A stretch of DNA of 64,000 nucleotides from assembly GCF_014698505.1 (NCBI RefSeq), contig NZ_JACJTD010000013.1:1-64000 (forward strand). The letters are read 5' to 3'. The DNA is from Nostoc foliaceum FACHB-393. GTDB lineage: Bacteria; Cyanobacteriota; Cyanobacteriia; Cyanobacteriales; Nostocaceae. The position numbers were made by a program, and so were the translations under genes. Below the pieces are notes generated by a model. The model had not been told where the DNA came from. It did not search any database and worked only from the letters and a program-made list of their open reading frames with translations. Numbering within the stretch: the stretch's first letter is position 1; each line of letters opens with the position of its first letter. Below, one piece after another: positions 18,832 to 28,462 of this stretch.

Positions 18832-20415
18832 TCAAAACCTGAAAGTTGTCCGAATTGTACCGATATAGCTTGTGCTGTTGTTGCCGTCGTGTTCTGGATT
18901 AGTAATCAATACTAGTCCTGGAGTGATCGTAATATTGTCATCGACTTGGAAGCGGTAGAAGGCTTCTAAATGGAGAGAGGTGTCTTGATCTTTGTATTCT
19001 TGATCTGCAACTTCCAAGTCATTGTTAATAACTTTGGGTGGTTGACCGATCGCAATTCCTCCAATGCTGTTTTCTCTGCCCAAATCAATCAAAGCCAAAG
19101 TTACTGCCCAGTTAAAAATATCTGCCGTTGGGTTGTTTGGTAAATCCATCGCTGTTGCACGGGTAAAGCCAACCCAACCAGAGACATTCAAGTTATTGTT
19201 AAGTGCGATCGCTGATTGTAATCCGAAGGAATCTGCAAGAATAGCATCACTCTCATCATCAAAAGGATCGTTGGCGCGACTGCTACCAGTTCCTGTGTCG
19301 AGGCTGTTGTATGAGTGGATGTAGCTCAAGCCAACCTTGAAGGAATCGCTGGGTTCAAGAGTCAGTTGAGCGATCGCTCCATATTCCGCCTCACCAAATC
19401 CAACTTCGGGATCGTTAACATCATCAGCCAAATACCCCAAACTTAAGCTTATTGATTCACTAAAATCGTAAACTAACCCCACTCCAGCACCCCCTCCTTG
19501 GCGATAAATTGGGTTACGCTGTGCAAAACGAGAAATAGCACCATGACCACTGCTACTCAAAAAGGGATTCAGCGGATCAGCAAAATCATCAAGGTCACCA
19601 CCTTCCGCCTCAAAATAAACAGTAGCTTGCTCTCCTATGGGAAGGCGATATTCTAGAACACTCAATTCAAATTCGTTATCGCTATTGCTCTGAAAGGCTA
19701 AACGAGCCATATCAGTTCCCGTCGCATCATCTATTCTAGGGAGATTACTAGCTTGTAGGCGAATTCTGAGGTTGTCCTTTCCGGTGAAGCTTGTATCGAA
19801 AGTCAGGCGTGCTCGACTACTCAAGGTAAGATTACTGTCTGTGCTATCGCCGCTACCATCAACTTTTTCCCCACTGCTAACCCCAGAAACGGCAAAAAGA
19901 ACTTCTCCTTTGAATTTAGTAGTGATAGAAAATGGTTGTATTGTAGACTCTATGCGGTTTTCCAAATTGGCTAATCGCCCTTGGATAACCTCTAGTTCTT
20001 TGCCAAATTCAGCTTTCAAGCGCTTCAAATTTTCCAAGTCTTCCTGGCTGATTCCGTTAGCTGTCTCTGCACTTTTCAGTTTGTCGATGCGGTTGATAGT
20101 TGTGGCCAGAATGGCAACAAATTCATCGCGAGTCATAGCTCGGTTACCGTTGAAGGTGCTGTCAGAATAACCAACAAGCACACTGTAGCGATCAATTAAG
20201 GATTTGAGAGATTGAAAAGCCCAGTCAGTAGGTTGAATTTTTGCTAACTCAGAAACAGCATTAATTTTGGCAAAGAAATCAGTGTTGTTAGTCAAAACAG
20301 CAGGGGAAGCTTCGTTAGCAAAAACCTTACTTGTCAATACAAACGTCGTTGTAAAAGCAAGCAAACTGAGATGGCAAACATTCCAGACATTTTTCCACCG
20401 AGATTGCTTTTTCAT
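18832..20415 (-). CDS. Iron-uptake porin (SLH plus OprB-like barrel)
   Basis: 527 residues from ATG 20415 (MKKQSRWKN; the longer frame to 20469 overlaps the next gene's end). A signal peptide (LSLLAFTTTFVLTSKVFA) is followed by one S-layer-homology domain (TDWAFQSLKSLIDRYSVLVG, NRAMTRDEFVAILATTINRI) that binds peptidoglycan or its pyruvylated polymer. A coiled-coil segment (LENLKRLKAEFGKELEVI) leads to a 16-strand-type OprB-like beta barrel ending in the aromatic TIRTTFRF, recognised by the Bam machinery. Cyanobacterial members form the main outer-membrane pores and some take up inorganic iron. It lies only 19 nt past the epimerase stop, on the same strand. Confidence 0.93.
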   Translation of the reverse strand: MKKQSRWKNVWNVCHLSLLAFTTTFVLTSKVFANEASPAVLTNNTDFFAKINAVSELAKIQPTDWAFQSLKSLIDRYSVLVGYSDSTFNGNRAMTRDEFVAILATTINRIDKLKSAETANGISQEDLENLKRLKAEFGKELEVIQGRLANLENRIESTIQPFSITTKFKGEVLFAVSGVSSGEKVDGSGDSTDSNLTLSSRARLTFDTSFTGKDNLRIRLQASNLPRIDDATGTDMARLAFQSNSDNEFELSVLEYRLPIGEQATVYFEAEGGDLDDFADPLNPFLSSSGHGAISRFAQRNPIYRQGGGAGVGLVYDFSESISLSLGYLADDVNDPEVGFGEAEYGAIAQLTLEPSDSFKVGLSYIHSYNSLDTGTGSSRANDPFDDESDAILADSFGLQSAIALNNNLNVSGWVGFTRATAMDLPNNPTADIFNWAVTLALIDLGRENSIGGIAIGQPPKVINNDLEVADQEYKDQDTSLHLEAFYRFQVDDNITITPGLVLITNPEHDGNNSTSYIGTIRTTFRF

Positions 20416-20434
20416 CCGTCCGGGAATGCTTTTT

Positions 20435-21424
20435 TTAGTTATCGTAATAGTCTCGATACCATTGCACAAAGCGCTCGATGCCTTGCTCTATTTGAGTTAC
20501 AGGTTGAAAATCTACATCTTGAATCAGTTCATCTACATCAGCATAGGTAGAAAGAACGTCACCGGGCTGCATTGGTAGTAAATTCTTTTTGGCTTGCTTA
20601 CCCAAGAGTTTTTCGATGATTTCAATAAACGTCATTAACTCTACTGGGCTGTTATTCCCGATATTGTAGAGCTTGTAGGGCGCTTTACTAATTGAGCTAT
20701 TTTGATTATTCGCTTGGGGTGGCTTGTGCATCACTCGAACCAGCCCTTCAATTACGTCATCAATGTAGGTGAAGTCTCGTTGCATTTTGCCAAAGTTGTA
20801 AACGTCAATTGGTTGGTTATTAGCGATCGCTTGCACAAACTTAAAATATGCCATATCCGGTCTTCCCCAAGGGCCGTACACTGTAAAAAAGCGTAATCCT
20901 GTAGTTGGTAAGTTGTACAAATGGCTGTACGCATGAGCCATCAACTCGTTTGATTTTTTGGTAGCGGCGTAGAGTGAAATGGGATGGTCAACGTTATCGC
21001 TAGTAGCAAATGGAACTTTAGTATTTGTGCCATAAACAGAACTGGAAGAGGCAAACACTAAATGACTAACCTGGCTATGGCGACAACCTTCCAGGATGTT
21101 GACAAACCCTGAAAGATTGCTGTCTACGTAGGCATAGGGGTTGTGCAAGGAATAGCGGACTCCTGCTTGCGCTGCTAAGTGAACCACGCAATCAAAGGTA
21201 TAATATTGAAATAGTTCGGCAGTAGAAAGGCGATCGCTCAAGTCCAAAAATTGAAAGGTGAATCCAGTTTCGGGATAAAGTTGATTCAAGCGGGCTTTTT
21301 TCAAGCTGACATCGTAGTAGTTATTAAAGTTATCGATGCCGTAAACTTGTATCCCTTCTGTTAAGAGACGCTGTGCTAAATGAAAGCCAATAAAACCAGC
21401 AACTCCAGTAATTAGTATTTTCAT
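20435..21424 (-). CDS. NAD-dependent nucleotide-sugar epimerase
   Basis: 329-residue extended short-chain dehydrogenase. ILITGVAGFIGFHLAQRL is the NAD-binding GxxGxxG motif; SSSSVYG and the YAATKK catalytic Tyr-x3-Lys follow. NNYYDVSLKKARLNQL near residue 40 is characteristic of UDP-glucuronate 4-epimerase (CapI/LspL-like) proteins, so it probably makes UDP-galacturonate for surface polysaccharide. It is the last gene of the minus-strand sugar-polymer cluster, separated from the rest by the 21-bp tandem repeat array. Confidence 0.88.
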   Translation of the reverse strand: MKILITGVAGFIGFHLAQRLLTEGIQVYGIDNFNNYYDVSLKKARLNQLYPETGFTFQFLDLSDRLSTAELFQYYTFDCVVHLAAQAGVRYSLHNPYAYVDSNLSGFVNILEGCRHSQVSHLVFASSSSVYGTNTKVPFATSDNVDHPISLYAATKKSNELMAHAYSHLYNLPTTGLRFFTVYGPWGRPDMAYFKFVQAIANNQPIDVYNFGKMQRDFTYIDDVIEGLVRVMHKPPQANNQNSSISKAPYKLYNIGNNSPVELMTFIEIIEKLLGKQAKKNLLPMQPGDVLSTYADVDELIQDVDFQPVTQIEQGIERFVQWYRDYYDN

Positions 21425-21450
21425 GCTTTGTCATTTGTCATTTGTCATTG
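21425..21450. repeat. Short (TTTGTCA)n heptamer run
   Basis: About three GTCATTT/GTCATTG heptamers directly before the epimerase start codon, so in its leader. Same class as the other heptamer repeats of the window. Confidence 0.7.
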
Positions 21451-21508
21451 GTCAAAAACTTGACTTGTTCTTTTAGAATTGTGAAAATTTCGAGTTCAGA
21501 ACTTGAAC

Positions 21509-21775
21509 GTTGAACCTTTTAGCTTGGACGTTGAGCCTTTTAGCCTGAACGTTGAGCCTTTTAGCCTGAACATTGAGCCTTTTAGCTTGGACGTTGAGCC
21601 TTTTAGCCTGAACGTTGAGCCTTTTAGCCTGAACATTGAGCCTTTTAGCCTGAACATTGAGCCTTTTAGCCTGAACGTTGAGCCTTTTAGCTGGAACGTT
21701 GAGCCTTTTAGCTTGAACGTTGAGCCTTTTAGCTTGAACGTTGAGCCTCTGAACTCGGAAATTGAGCCTTTAACC
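21509..21775. repeat. 21-bp tandem repeat array
   Basis: Eleven contiguous 21-bp units (21509-21739) with consensus RTTGAGCCTTTTAGCYTGRA plus a final C, then one degenerate unit and a partial one. Variation is confined to a few purine/pyrimidine positions. Since 21 is a multiple of three, both strands stay open through the array (VEPFSLN on plus, FRLKGSM on minus), but neither frame has a ribosome site or sensible protein, so I read it as non-coding. It separates the histidine-phosphatase and epimerase genes, inside what would be their common transcript. Confidence 0.92.
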
Positions 21776-21791
21776 AATGACAAATGACAAA

Positions 21792-23024
21792 TTAAGTAAT
21801 ATTCATGGCTTGCAACACAGGGAAAGAGCTTTTTAGAGGATAATAAACAACGCTAAGAGTGTCGGGAATCACTTGCAAACACTGTGGTGAAGTGTCCAAG
21901 ATGTGAACCAGCATATTTTCGATGATGGAGGGAGAAGCAACTACTAATCCAGTTGTGGGACGGGTTAAATCTATGTCATTTGATGGCACTACGGCGCGTT
22001 TAGATAAAAGGTTTTGCTGCCAGATGGCGAGAAAATCTTGCCGCAGTACTTGAAGTTGCACGGTTTTTGGATGATATTTAAGCAGTTGCTCGGCGTTTTG
22101 TTGGGAACTATCTAAATCACTGCTGAGACTGAAATCTATTGGTATTGTCTGAAAGCGTTCAGCTAGCTGATGAATTAAATGTGGCGCTGTGCCTGTGGCT
22201 GGTACTACAAGTAGACGCAGACCTTGTTTACCGTTCTTCAGCTTGGGGATGACTTCACTTAGATGGGTGGTAATATTCATTGCCTCCAGTCGCCCTTGCT
22301 GTTCACCGGGTGTAGGAAAATTCAGAATGCTGATGCCACAGTTTGATTGCTGGAGGACATGATATTTTTCACATTTCATGGCGATCGCAGTACTGATTAA
22401 TGCCCGAATTGTGCCACTGTGGCTGACAATTAGAATAGTCTTGCCAACATGGCGCGGCAGAATTTCCTGCCAGAATTGATGGGTGCGATCGTACAAATCT
22501 AGTACGGGATAGCATTGCTGTACACATGTCGCAACCGCTACACCTGTTGTTTTTAAATGCTTTTCTGGCTGCGGTTCTGCCATTTGAAACTCATGGGGTC
22601 GCTCCTTCCAGCAGCGATAATCTGCCGCAAAGTGTTCTTGTACGTATTTGTATGTCAGTCCCTGCCATGTGGGCATATCGATTTCTTTGAGATAGGAAGA
22701 TGTAAAGATTCTCTTCTGCTCCTCTACTTCCATCCCTTCTAGAATTTCAAATGTAGTTTCCTTGACTCGTCGGAGAGGACTTATATAAATTGCATCTAAT
22801 TCTATTCCTTTGAGAGCAACCCCAGTTTGGTAAGCATCGCTGCGCCCCTTCTCAGTTAACACTGAATCATCGCAACTTCCTTGATAGCGCTTTTGGGCAT
22901 TGTAGGTACTCTGACCATGACGCACTAAAATTACACGGGTTGAGTCAATTTTGGATTGGGGATTTTTCTTGTCTTCCTCATTTCCTACTCCCTTCTCATC
23001 AAGCTTCAACTGCATACACATCAT
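21792..23024 (-). CDS. Histidine-phosphatase (phosphoglycerate-mutase-like) protein
   Basis: 410 residues. The first half is a histidine-phosphatase domain: ILVRHGQSTYNAQKRYQG with the RHG nucleophile, a second arginine in SPLRRVKET, and VSHSGTIRALI with the second catalytic His. The second half (about 250-410) is less familiar and holds no second RHG, so it may be a regulatory or binding domain. The start overlaps the ABC-transporter end by 26 nt, so translation is coupled; an internal start nearer to VILVRHG cannot be excluded. The substrate could be a sugar phosphate of the surrounding polysaccharide cluster. Confidence 0.82.
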   Translation of the reverse strand: MMCMQLKLDEKGVGNEEDKKNPQSKIDSTRVILVRHGQSTYNAQKRYQGSCDDSVLTEKGRSDAYQTGVALKGIELDAIYISPLRRVKETTFEILEGMEVEEQKRIFTSSYLKEIDMPTWQGLTYKYVQEHFAADYRCWKERPHEFQMAEPQPEKHLKTTGVAVATCVQQCYPVLDLYDRTHQFWQEILPRHVGKTILIVSHSGTIRALISTAIAMKCEKYHVLQQSNCGISILNFPTPGEQQGRLEAMNITTHLSEVIPKLKNGKQGLRLLVVPATGTAPHLIHQLAERFQTIPIDFSLSSDLDSSQQNAEQLLKYHPKTVQLQVLRQDFLAIWQQNLLSKRAVVPSNDIDLTRPTTGLVVASPSIIENMLVHILDTSPQCLQVIPDTLSVVYYPLKSSFPVLQAMNIT

Positions 23025-24849
23025 CCTCGTGGGAATTTACCGCAGATTTCAAGGCATACATTGCGCTGTAGCGTCCACCTAAACGCAGCAATTCTTTGTG
23101 CGTACCTTGCTCTAAAATCTGTCCGTCTTCGATGTAGAGAATAAAATCGGCTTGTTCAACGGCTCTAAGATTATGAGAAACTACAAAGGTGGTGCATTTT
23201 TGAGTTAAGCGATCGAGTGCTTCGTTGACGGCGTGTTCGTTTTCGTTGTCTAAGCCAGTGGTAGGCTCATCTAGAATTGCAATCGCAGCTTGACGAATAG
23301 CAGCACGAGCAATGGAAATTCTCTGCCTTTGTCCTCCCGAAAGTGTCGCCCCTCTCTCCCCTAAAATAGTCTCGTAGCCTTCAGGTAGCGCCATGATAAA
23401 ATCGTGGGCATTTGCCAGACGCGCAGCTTGTTCAATTGCTTGGTCTGAAGCCCCCAAACAGCCGTAGGCAATATTATCTTTGACGCTGGCAGCAAATAAA
23501 ATTGTATCTTGTAACACCACGCTAATTTGCTGGCGGATAGATTGCACCTTGTATTCGCGCAGGTCATGACCATCAACTAAAATTCGCCCTTCGAATGGGT
23601 CATAAAGTCGTAACAACAAACTTACTAAGGTGGATTTACCGCCACCAGATGGTCCCACCAAAGCAACGTGTTGACCAGGTTGCACCTGAAAGCTGATATT
23701 TTGCAAAATTCTCTTTGCTGGTTCGTAGGCAAAGGTGACATTTTCAAACCGCACACCTCCCAGTAAAGGCGGTGCATCCATTGCTCCCCGTGAATCGCTG
23801 ATTTCGGGTACGGTGTCCAGCACATCCAGGATACGCTCACCGGAAGCGGTAGCTTTAGCGATTTGCCCGGTATATTTGGCAAGTTGCCGCATCGGCTTAA
23901 AAGCAATCCTGAGATAGTTGACAAATACAAGCAAATCCCCAGGTGTGATCGCCTGTCTCAATACCAGCTGCACACCCCGCCATAACACCAAAGCAGTAGC
24001 AATGCCTACCAGCAGTTCTACCATCCGTTCTAAACCGGCTGCGAGTTTTTGCGCCTTGGCACTTTCTTTTAAACTTTGGCGATTATGTCCCGAAAAAGTC
24101 CTCTCCAGCATATTTTGCAGAGAGAGGGCTTGAACAACCTTGATTGCCCCGATGGATTCCGCCGCCGTTGCGGCCATTGCCCCTTCGCGTTGACGTTGCG
24201 ATCGCACTACTTGCCGAATGCGTTTTGTCAAGCGCATGGTGAAGAAAATAAATAAGGGAAACACGGCGACAGCAATTAGCGCTAGTTCCCAATGCAGCCA
24301 GAACATGACAAAAATCATCCCGACTAAGGTGAGGGAATGGGCAATTAGGGGTAATACTGCCATCACCGTCACCTCTCGCAGTCGTTCAATATCGGAGGTA
24401 ACGCGGGTAATTAAATCGCCGGTTTTGGCTTTGTGGTGAAATGATAAAGAGAGACTTTGGAGATGACTGTAAAGGTCAGAACGAATTTCAGTCAACACAT
24501 TACTAGCTGCCAGTGCCATGCCCACCACACTAAAGTAAGCAGCAGTAGCCCGAAGTAAAGCGATCGCTACTAAACCCAACGTCAAGCCTGTTAATAGGGC
24601 AAATGGGCCCAGTCCTGAAAGTAGGGGAATTCCTAAAGACTGAGATCGAAAACCAGGTACAAGGATGTAATCAAAAATAAACTTTAGCGGCCAGGGTTCC
24701 AGCAGGTGCAAGAAAATCTCAGCCATCAGTGCCACAAAAGAGACAATCAGCAGCGCCTTTTGTTTGCTCAACTGGGGCGAAAACCGCTGCAAAATCCGCA
24801 CAATTCCTGGTAAAGCAGCCCTCAGACTTTTGGGATCTCTAGCCGCCAT
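22999..24849 (-). CDS. ABC exporter, fused permease-ATPase (MsbA-like)
   Basis: 616 residues: a six-helix transmembrane domain (about 35-325), then an ATPase with Walker A GPSGGGKST, Q-loop VVLQDTILF, signature [14 protein letters not shown], Walker B AIAILDEPTTGLD and H-loop VVSHN. This is a half-transporter that would work as a homodimer. Its place among glycosyltransferases suggests export or flipping of a lipid-linked sugar, polysaccharide or glycolipid. Its start shares a base with the upstream glycosyltransferase stop (TAATG) and its end overlaps the phosphatase gene, so all three are translationally coupled. Confidence 0.93.
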   Translation of the reverse strand: MAARDPKSLRAALPGIVRILQRFSPQLSKQKALLIVSFVALMAEIFLHLLEPWPLKFIFDYILVPGFRSQSLGIPLLSGLGPFALLTGLTLGLVAIALLRATAAYFSVVGMALAASNVLTEIRSDLYSHLQSLSLSFHHKAKTGDLITRVTSDIERLREVTVMAVLPLIAHSLTLVGMIFVMFWLHWELALIAVAVFPLFIFFTMRLTKRIRQVVRSQRQREGAMAATAAESIGAIKVVQALSLQNMLERTFSGHNRQSLKESAKAQKLAAGLERMVELLVGIATALVLWRGVQLVLRQAITPGDLLVFVNYLRIAFKPMRQLAKYTGQIAKATASGERILDVLDTVPEISDSRGAMDAPPLLGGVRFENVTFAYEPAKRILQNISFQVQPGQHVALVGPSGGGKSTLVSLLLRLYDPFEGRILVDGHDLREYKVQSIRQQISVVLQDTILFAASVKDNIAYGCLGASDQAIEQAARLANAHDFIMALPEGYETILGERGATLSGGQRQRISIARAAIRQAAIAILDEPTTGLDNENEHAVNEALDRLTQKCTTFVVSHNLRAVEQADFILYIEDGQILEQGTHKELLRLGGRYSAMYALKSAVNSHEDDVYAVEA

Positions 24850-25907
24850 TACGACTTATCTCCCTCCAGGGAATGAACGAGAGAGACTAACTTGGGGACG
24901 GGTTTGGTTGTGTTGACTGTGGGATGACTTTGAGTATAGCGATCGCTAATGTAGTAATTTAATTTTCTTTCAAGAGCGATCGCTATTTTCTCCAGCCACA
25001 GGGGATTTTTCCCAAAGGTGAGACGACTTAGCAACGGCTTCAAAAATCCCTGATGACGACGATGCCCCATCCGCTTGTAGCGTTTCTTAAAATACTTGTC
25101 ATTAGACGTTAAATCCCACTTTTCGGAGAAGTGTTTTAAACTGGCAATTTCCCAAGCATCACTCCAGCGCAGCATAAAGAATGCCAGTTCTGACAATTCA
25201 AACTTTAGCCCTGGTACATAGGTAACTACCGAGGCTGGTTCACAGTAAAATGTACCTCCTGCCTCAGCCACTTTTAGACAAAAATCGATATGTTCCCGCG
25301 TACTCAGGAATTTCTCGTCTAACAGCCCAATTCGCCCAAAAATCTCAGTGCGAACTAACATACAGTGAAACTCGGCAAACTCGCATTGCTGACGATGAAG
25401 TTGATCCTGCACCTCAGCAACTTTCCGATTTACAAAGTAGTGTTTTTCATGCACCCGTCGCTTGATTGCAGTTTCCTGTATCTCCACAACAATATGAGCT
25501 TCACCACCCGCCAAATGTACTGTTTCTCCTAAAGGCTGACCAATGCAAGTAAGGGGACAGACTACAGTCGCGTTTGTTTCTTTGGCACATTCGAGTAAGG
25601 AGTTGAGCCAACCTGGACTAACAATTACATCGTTGTCAATAAATACTAAATACTCGCTATTAACTTGTTGTAAACCCAGGTTACGGGCTTGGTTGGGTGA
25701 TAGGTAGTGTTCTGTACGAATTAATTGGAATCCTTTTGCTTGGGCTTGTTCTTTGAGGTAGCGCTGGATATGCTCAGGTGAACCGCCATCTACATAAACT
25801 AGGGAGAAAGGTAGTTGAGTGTGTTCGTAAATGCTTTCTAACGATTCGCGGGTGTAACTGAATCGCTCACGCTGCGAAACAATTATGGTGATTTGTGGTT
25901 TGTTCAT
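24849..25907 (-). CDS. Family 2 glycosyltransferase
   Basis: 352 residues. ITIIVSQRERFSYTRESLES is the GT-A nucleotide-binding start, LVYVDGGSPEH the first Asp motif and YLVFIDNDVIVSPGWL the DxD-like metal/sugar-nucleotide site. EHIDFCLKVAEAGG is the ED-type catalytic region. A basic C-terminus (KKRYKRMGHRRHQGFLK) could contact membrane. Predicted to add a sugar to a surface polysaccharide or lipid; donor and acceptor are unknown. 117 nt separates it from the upstream GT4 gene. Confidence 0.9.
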   Translation of the reverse strand: MNKPQITIIVSQRERFSYTRESLESIYEHTQLPFSLVYVDGGSPEHIQRYLKEQAQAKGFQLIRTEHYLSPNQARNLGLQQVNSEYLVFIDNDVIVSPGWLNSLLECAKETNATVVCPLTCIGQPLGETVHLAGGEAHIVVEIQETAIKRRVHEKHYFVNRKVAEVQDQLHRQQCEFAEFHCMLVRTEIFGRIGLLDEKFLSTREHIDFCLKVAEAGGTFYCEPASVVTYVPGLKFELSELAFFMLRWSDAWEIASLKHFSEKWDLTSNDKYFKKRYKRMGHRRHQGFLKPLLSRLTFGKNPLWLEKIAIALERKLNYYISDRYTQSHPTVNTTKPVPKLVSLVHSLEGDKS

Positions 25908-26024
25908 GGTTTCAAAGTTATAAGAAAACGAACCGCGAAGGGCGCAAAGGGCGCTAAGGAAGAGGTGTTTTAGAGGGATCTTGTGTGAGTCCTAAATTCT
26001 TTTAGTTCTCTGGATTGGAAGGGA

Positions 26025-27236
26025 CTACACGAGGGATATTTCGCCTAACAAAACTGATTCAGATGCCGCTAAGACTCGTTGGTAAACATTCATCCAGTTT
26101 TGGTATTCTACTGATGGGGCAAGCTGTTGAGTTACTTTTGTTTTGGCTCCTGCACCCAACTTTTGCCGCAATTCTGGTTGTGTTGCTAAATATCGAAGTG
26201 CAGCAATTAATTCTTCTGTACTGCCGGGATTGATAAGTAAACCGTCTACACCATCTTCTATAATTTCTGCGATCGCATCTACACGAGTGCCAATTACTGC
26301 TCGACTCGCTAGCATCGCTTCTAAAAGCGTATTGGGGCAACCGTCATGCAGTGAGGGAATTGCAAAAATATCTAAATGGGGGAGATAAGCTAAAGCTTCT
26401 TGGCGGCTGGTAATTCCAGTGATGCGGAGGCGATTACCAATACCGCTTTGCTGTACTTGTTGTTCCCAGTATTCTCGTTCTTTCTCAACAAAATCACCTA
26501 TCAACAATAGTGTTAAATCTAACTCTTTACCCAATTGGGCACAAGCATCGAGGAGAAATTCAATGCCCTTCTTGTCTCGGAACCTACCCGATGAACCAAT
26601 AACAATACCTGGCAATTCGTTAATTAGAGACGGAGTGGGGAATTGTTCAAAGTTAATAGGTGCGATGGAATTCCAGAAAGCTGATGATTTTAACTTCACA
26701 CTTGGACTAATAACACTAGCTCTTTTGAGCAAGTCACGGCTGACAAATGTCACCCAAGCAGAATTCTCTAAAATCCATGCTATTTGAGCATGATTCTTAG
26801 GATTAAAAATATGCTTATGTAAGTCGCTACCACGAACACTATTGATTACCGAAACATCATTTTCTTTTGCTAAAAGCGTTGTTACATAACCTGTTTCATT
26901 CATAAAGAAGGCGTGAAACAAGTCAAAGCTATGTTTTTGATGCAGACATTTGAGTTGAAAGTAAACGTCGCTAAAAAAGTCTTGGATTTCTGTTGTTTGA
27001 TTGCGAACGGCTGACTTAATGCGATGCACAAACACACCATTTTGAAGCGTTGATGTGCAACTTGCTCGTCTGCGACTTCCATCATAAACTAGGCGTTGTT
27101 TTGAACGAAAAACTGCAACGTGAACTTCATAGCCACTGTTAATTAGCATCTGGGAAATTCGATGTACTGATTCACCAACCCCGCCAATATCGGGTGGATA
27201 TTCGAGTGTAGTAATACAAATTCTTGTTTTATCCAT
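26025..27236 (-). CDS. Family 4 glycosyltransferase
   Basis: 403-residue GT-B enzyme. The N-terminus CITTLEYPPDIGGVGESVHR is the acceptor-side GGVG loop, IVIGSSGRFRDKKGIEFLLD begins the donor-side Rossmann fold, and FAIPSLHDGCPNTLLEAMLA is the conserved E-x7-E nucleotide-sugar motif. It is complete. It probably transfers a hexose in building an exopolysaccharide or glycolipid. It starts 23 nt after the stop of the neighbouring MurG-like gene, in operon spacing. Confidence 0.92.
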   Translation of the reverse strand: MDKTRICITTLEYPPDIGGVGESVHRISQMLINSGYEVHVAVFRSKQRLVYDGSRRRASCTSTLQNGVFVHRIKSAVRNQTTEIQDFFSDVYFQLKCLHQKHSFDLFHAFFMNETGYVTTLLAKENDVSVINSVRGSDLHKHIFNPKNHAQIAWILENSAWVTFVSRDLLKRASVISPSVKLKSSAFWNSIAPINFEQFPTPSLINELPGIVIGSSGRFRDKKGIEFLLDACAQLGKELDLTLLLIGDFVEKEREYWEQQVQQSGIGNRLRITGITSRQEALAYLPHLDIFAIPSLHDGCPNTLLEAMLASRAVIGTRVDAIAEIIEDGVDGLLINPGSTEELIAALRYLATQPELRQKLGAGAKTKVTQQLAPSVEYQNWMNVYQRVLAASESVLLGEISLV

Positions 27237-27259
27237 GATTCTATTTTTCTATGAATTTA

Positions 27260-28447
27260 TTATGCAACTTTTTGTTTAACTGCTAAAGTTTTTAAGATGG
27301 TTGCAGTCTTTTCAACTCCGCTGGAATCAAAGCTAATTTTGTTTGGTTGCTCTTTGAGGTAATTAATAATATTAATAGCAAAGTAATCGGGTTGCAAATC
27401 ATTAGGATTGATAAATTTGACGATTCCTAAATTGCTTAACTTTTCGGCTCTAATAGTTTGTTCTCGATCCTGGTTGCCTGTAAAGGGAAGAATCATGGCT
27501 CGTACACCTGTGGTTAGAACATTCATTGTGGTGTTATAGCCAGACATATTTATGGAAAGGTCTGCTTTTTTCATGTAATTTAGCAAGTAAGGAGTATAGC
27601 GTCGAATGTGGAGATTTTTACTATGTCTTGCCATTGCTTGCAACTCATGAAATTTTGAATCTGGGATGAATGGTCCGGTAAAAACCTGAATGTTGTGCGG
27701 TAATACTTTCTCTAAGAAAGGGGCTGTTTTCACTACAGATTCAAGCAATTCATGACCAAATCTCCCACCTCCTACGCTGACTAAAATCAGGGGTTTGTCT
27801 GAGCTAATAATTTCTCGATCTTCATCAGTTAAAATAGGATTTGTCAGTGGTTCTTGCACAACATATCCCGTGTAATATACTTCACAGTTAAGGTCGTTAA
27901 CTCTAGAAAAGGTTGCTTCTAGTGGGACTAATTCCGGGTCACCGTGAACCAGTAACATATCAAAATATTTGTTAATTAAGTTACATACTTTTTCTTCGTG
28001 TTTCGCCTGTTTCTCTGGTTTAGCAACTACAATATCTCGCAAGCTAGAAACAACTTTGGTTGAGCTTCTATTTGATTTTGCTCTTTCTAACAAGGGAATT
28101 AATTCAAAAGAGAAGCGTCTTCTTCCAAAGGGAAATAACTCAACTATTAAAATATCAGGCTGGAATTGGTCAAATATTTCCAGAAGTCGATTTTTTCTGA
28201 TTTCCTTGACTTCGGTGAGACTAAAGACATCATCTACTACTTGCAGTTCTGTAAATTCTGCGTCAGTTTTAATTGCAGGCAAGTTTATGACTTCGACACC
28301 AGCAGGAATTTCAAATCCTTGAATTATTTCACCGCCATTAATAAAACAAATTTGGAAGTCTTTGGTTAAACCGCGCACAATTTCCCGACTGCGAACTAGA
28401 TGCCCCATACCCAAAATATGTTGGCAGTAGAACATAAGACGTTTCAT
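27260..28447 (-). CDS. MurG-like glycosyltransferase (family 28 type), copy B
   Basis: 395 residues. MKRLMFYCQHILGMGHLVRS has the GMGH loop of MurG/UDP-glycosyltransferase folds; PLILVSVGGGRFGHELLESV begins the second domain; LSINMSGYNTTMNVLTTGVR and REQTIRAEKLSNLG are the donor-site motifs. It resembles its upstream neighbour (28463-29710) in length, fold and motifs (MxGYNTT in both), so the two look like an old tandem duplication. Two successive sugar additions, or a heterodimer, are both possible. Spacing to the neighbour is 15 nt. Confidence 0.85.
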   Translation of the reverse strand: MKRLMFYCQHILGMGHLVRSREIVRGLTKDFQICFINGGEIIQGFEIPAGVEVINLPAIKTDAEFTELQVVDDVFSLTEVKEIRKNRLLEIFDQFQPDILIVELFPFGRRRFSFELIPLLERAKSNRSSTKVVSSLRDIVVAKPEKQAKHEEKVCNLINKYFDMLLVHGDPELVPLEATFSRVNDLNCEVYYTGYVVQEPLTNPILTDEDREIISSDKPLILVSVGGGRFGHELLESVVKTAPFLEKVLPHNIQVFTGPFIPDSKFHELQAMARHSKNLHIRRYTPYLLNYMKKADLSINMSGYNTTMNVLTTGVRAMILPFTGNQDREQTIRAEKLSNLGIVKFINPNDLQPDYFAINIINYLKEQPNKISFDSSGVEKTATILKTLAVKQKVA

Positions 28448-28462
28448 AACAACTTTACCTCT

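Noticed and set aside
21496-21787. Long open frames on both strands across the 21-bp array
   Set aside because: They exist only because the repeat unit is a multiple of three and has no stop; there is no ribosome site, start context or sensible protein composition.
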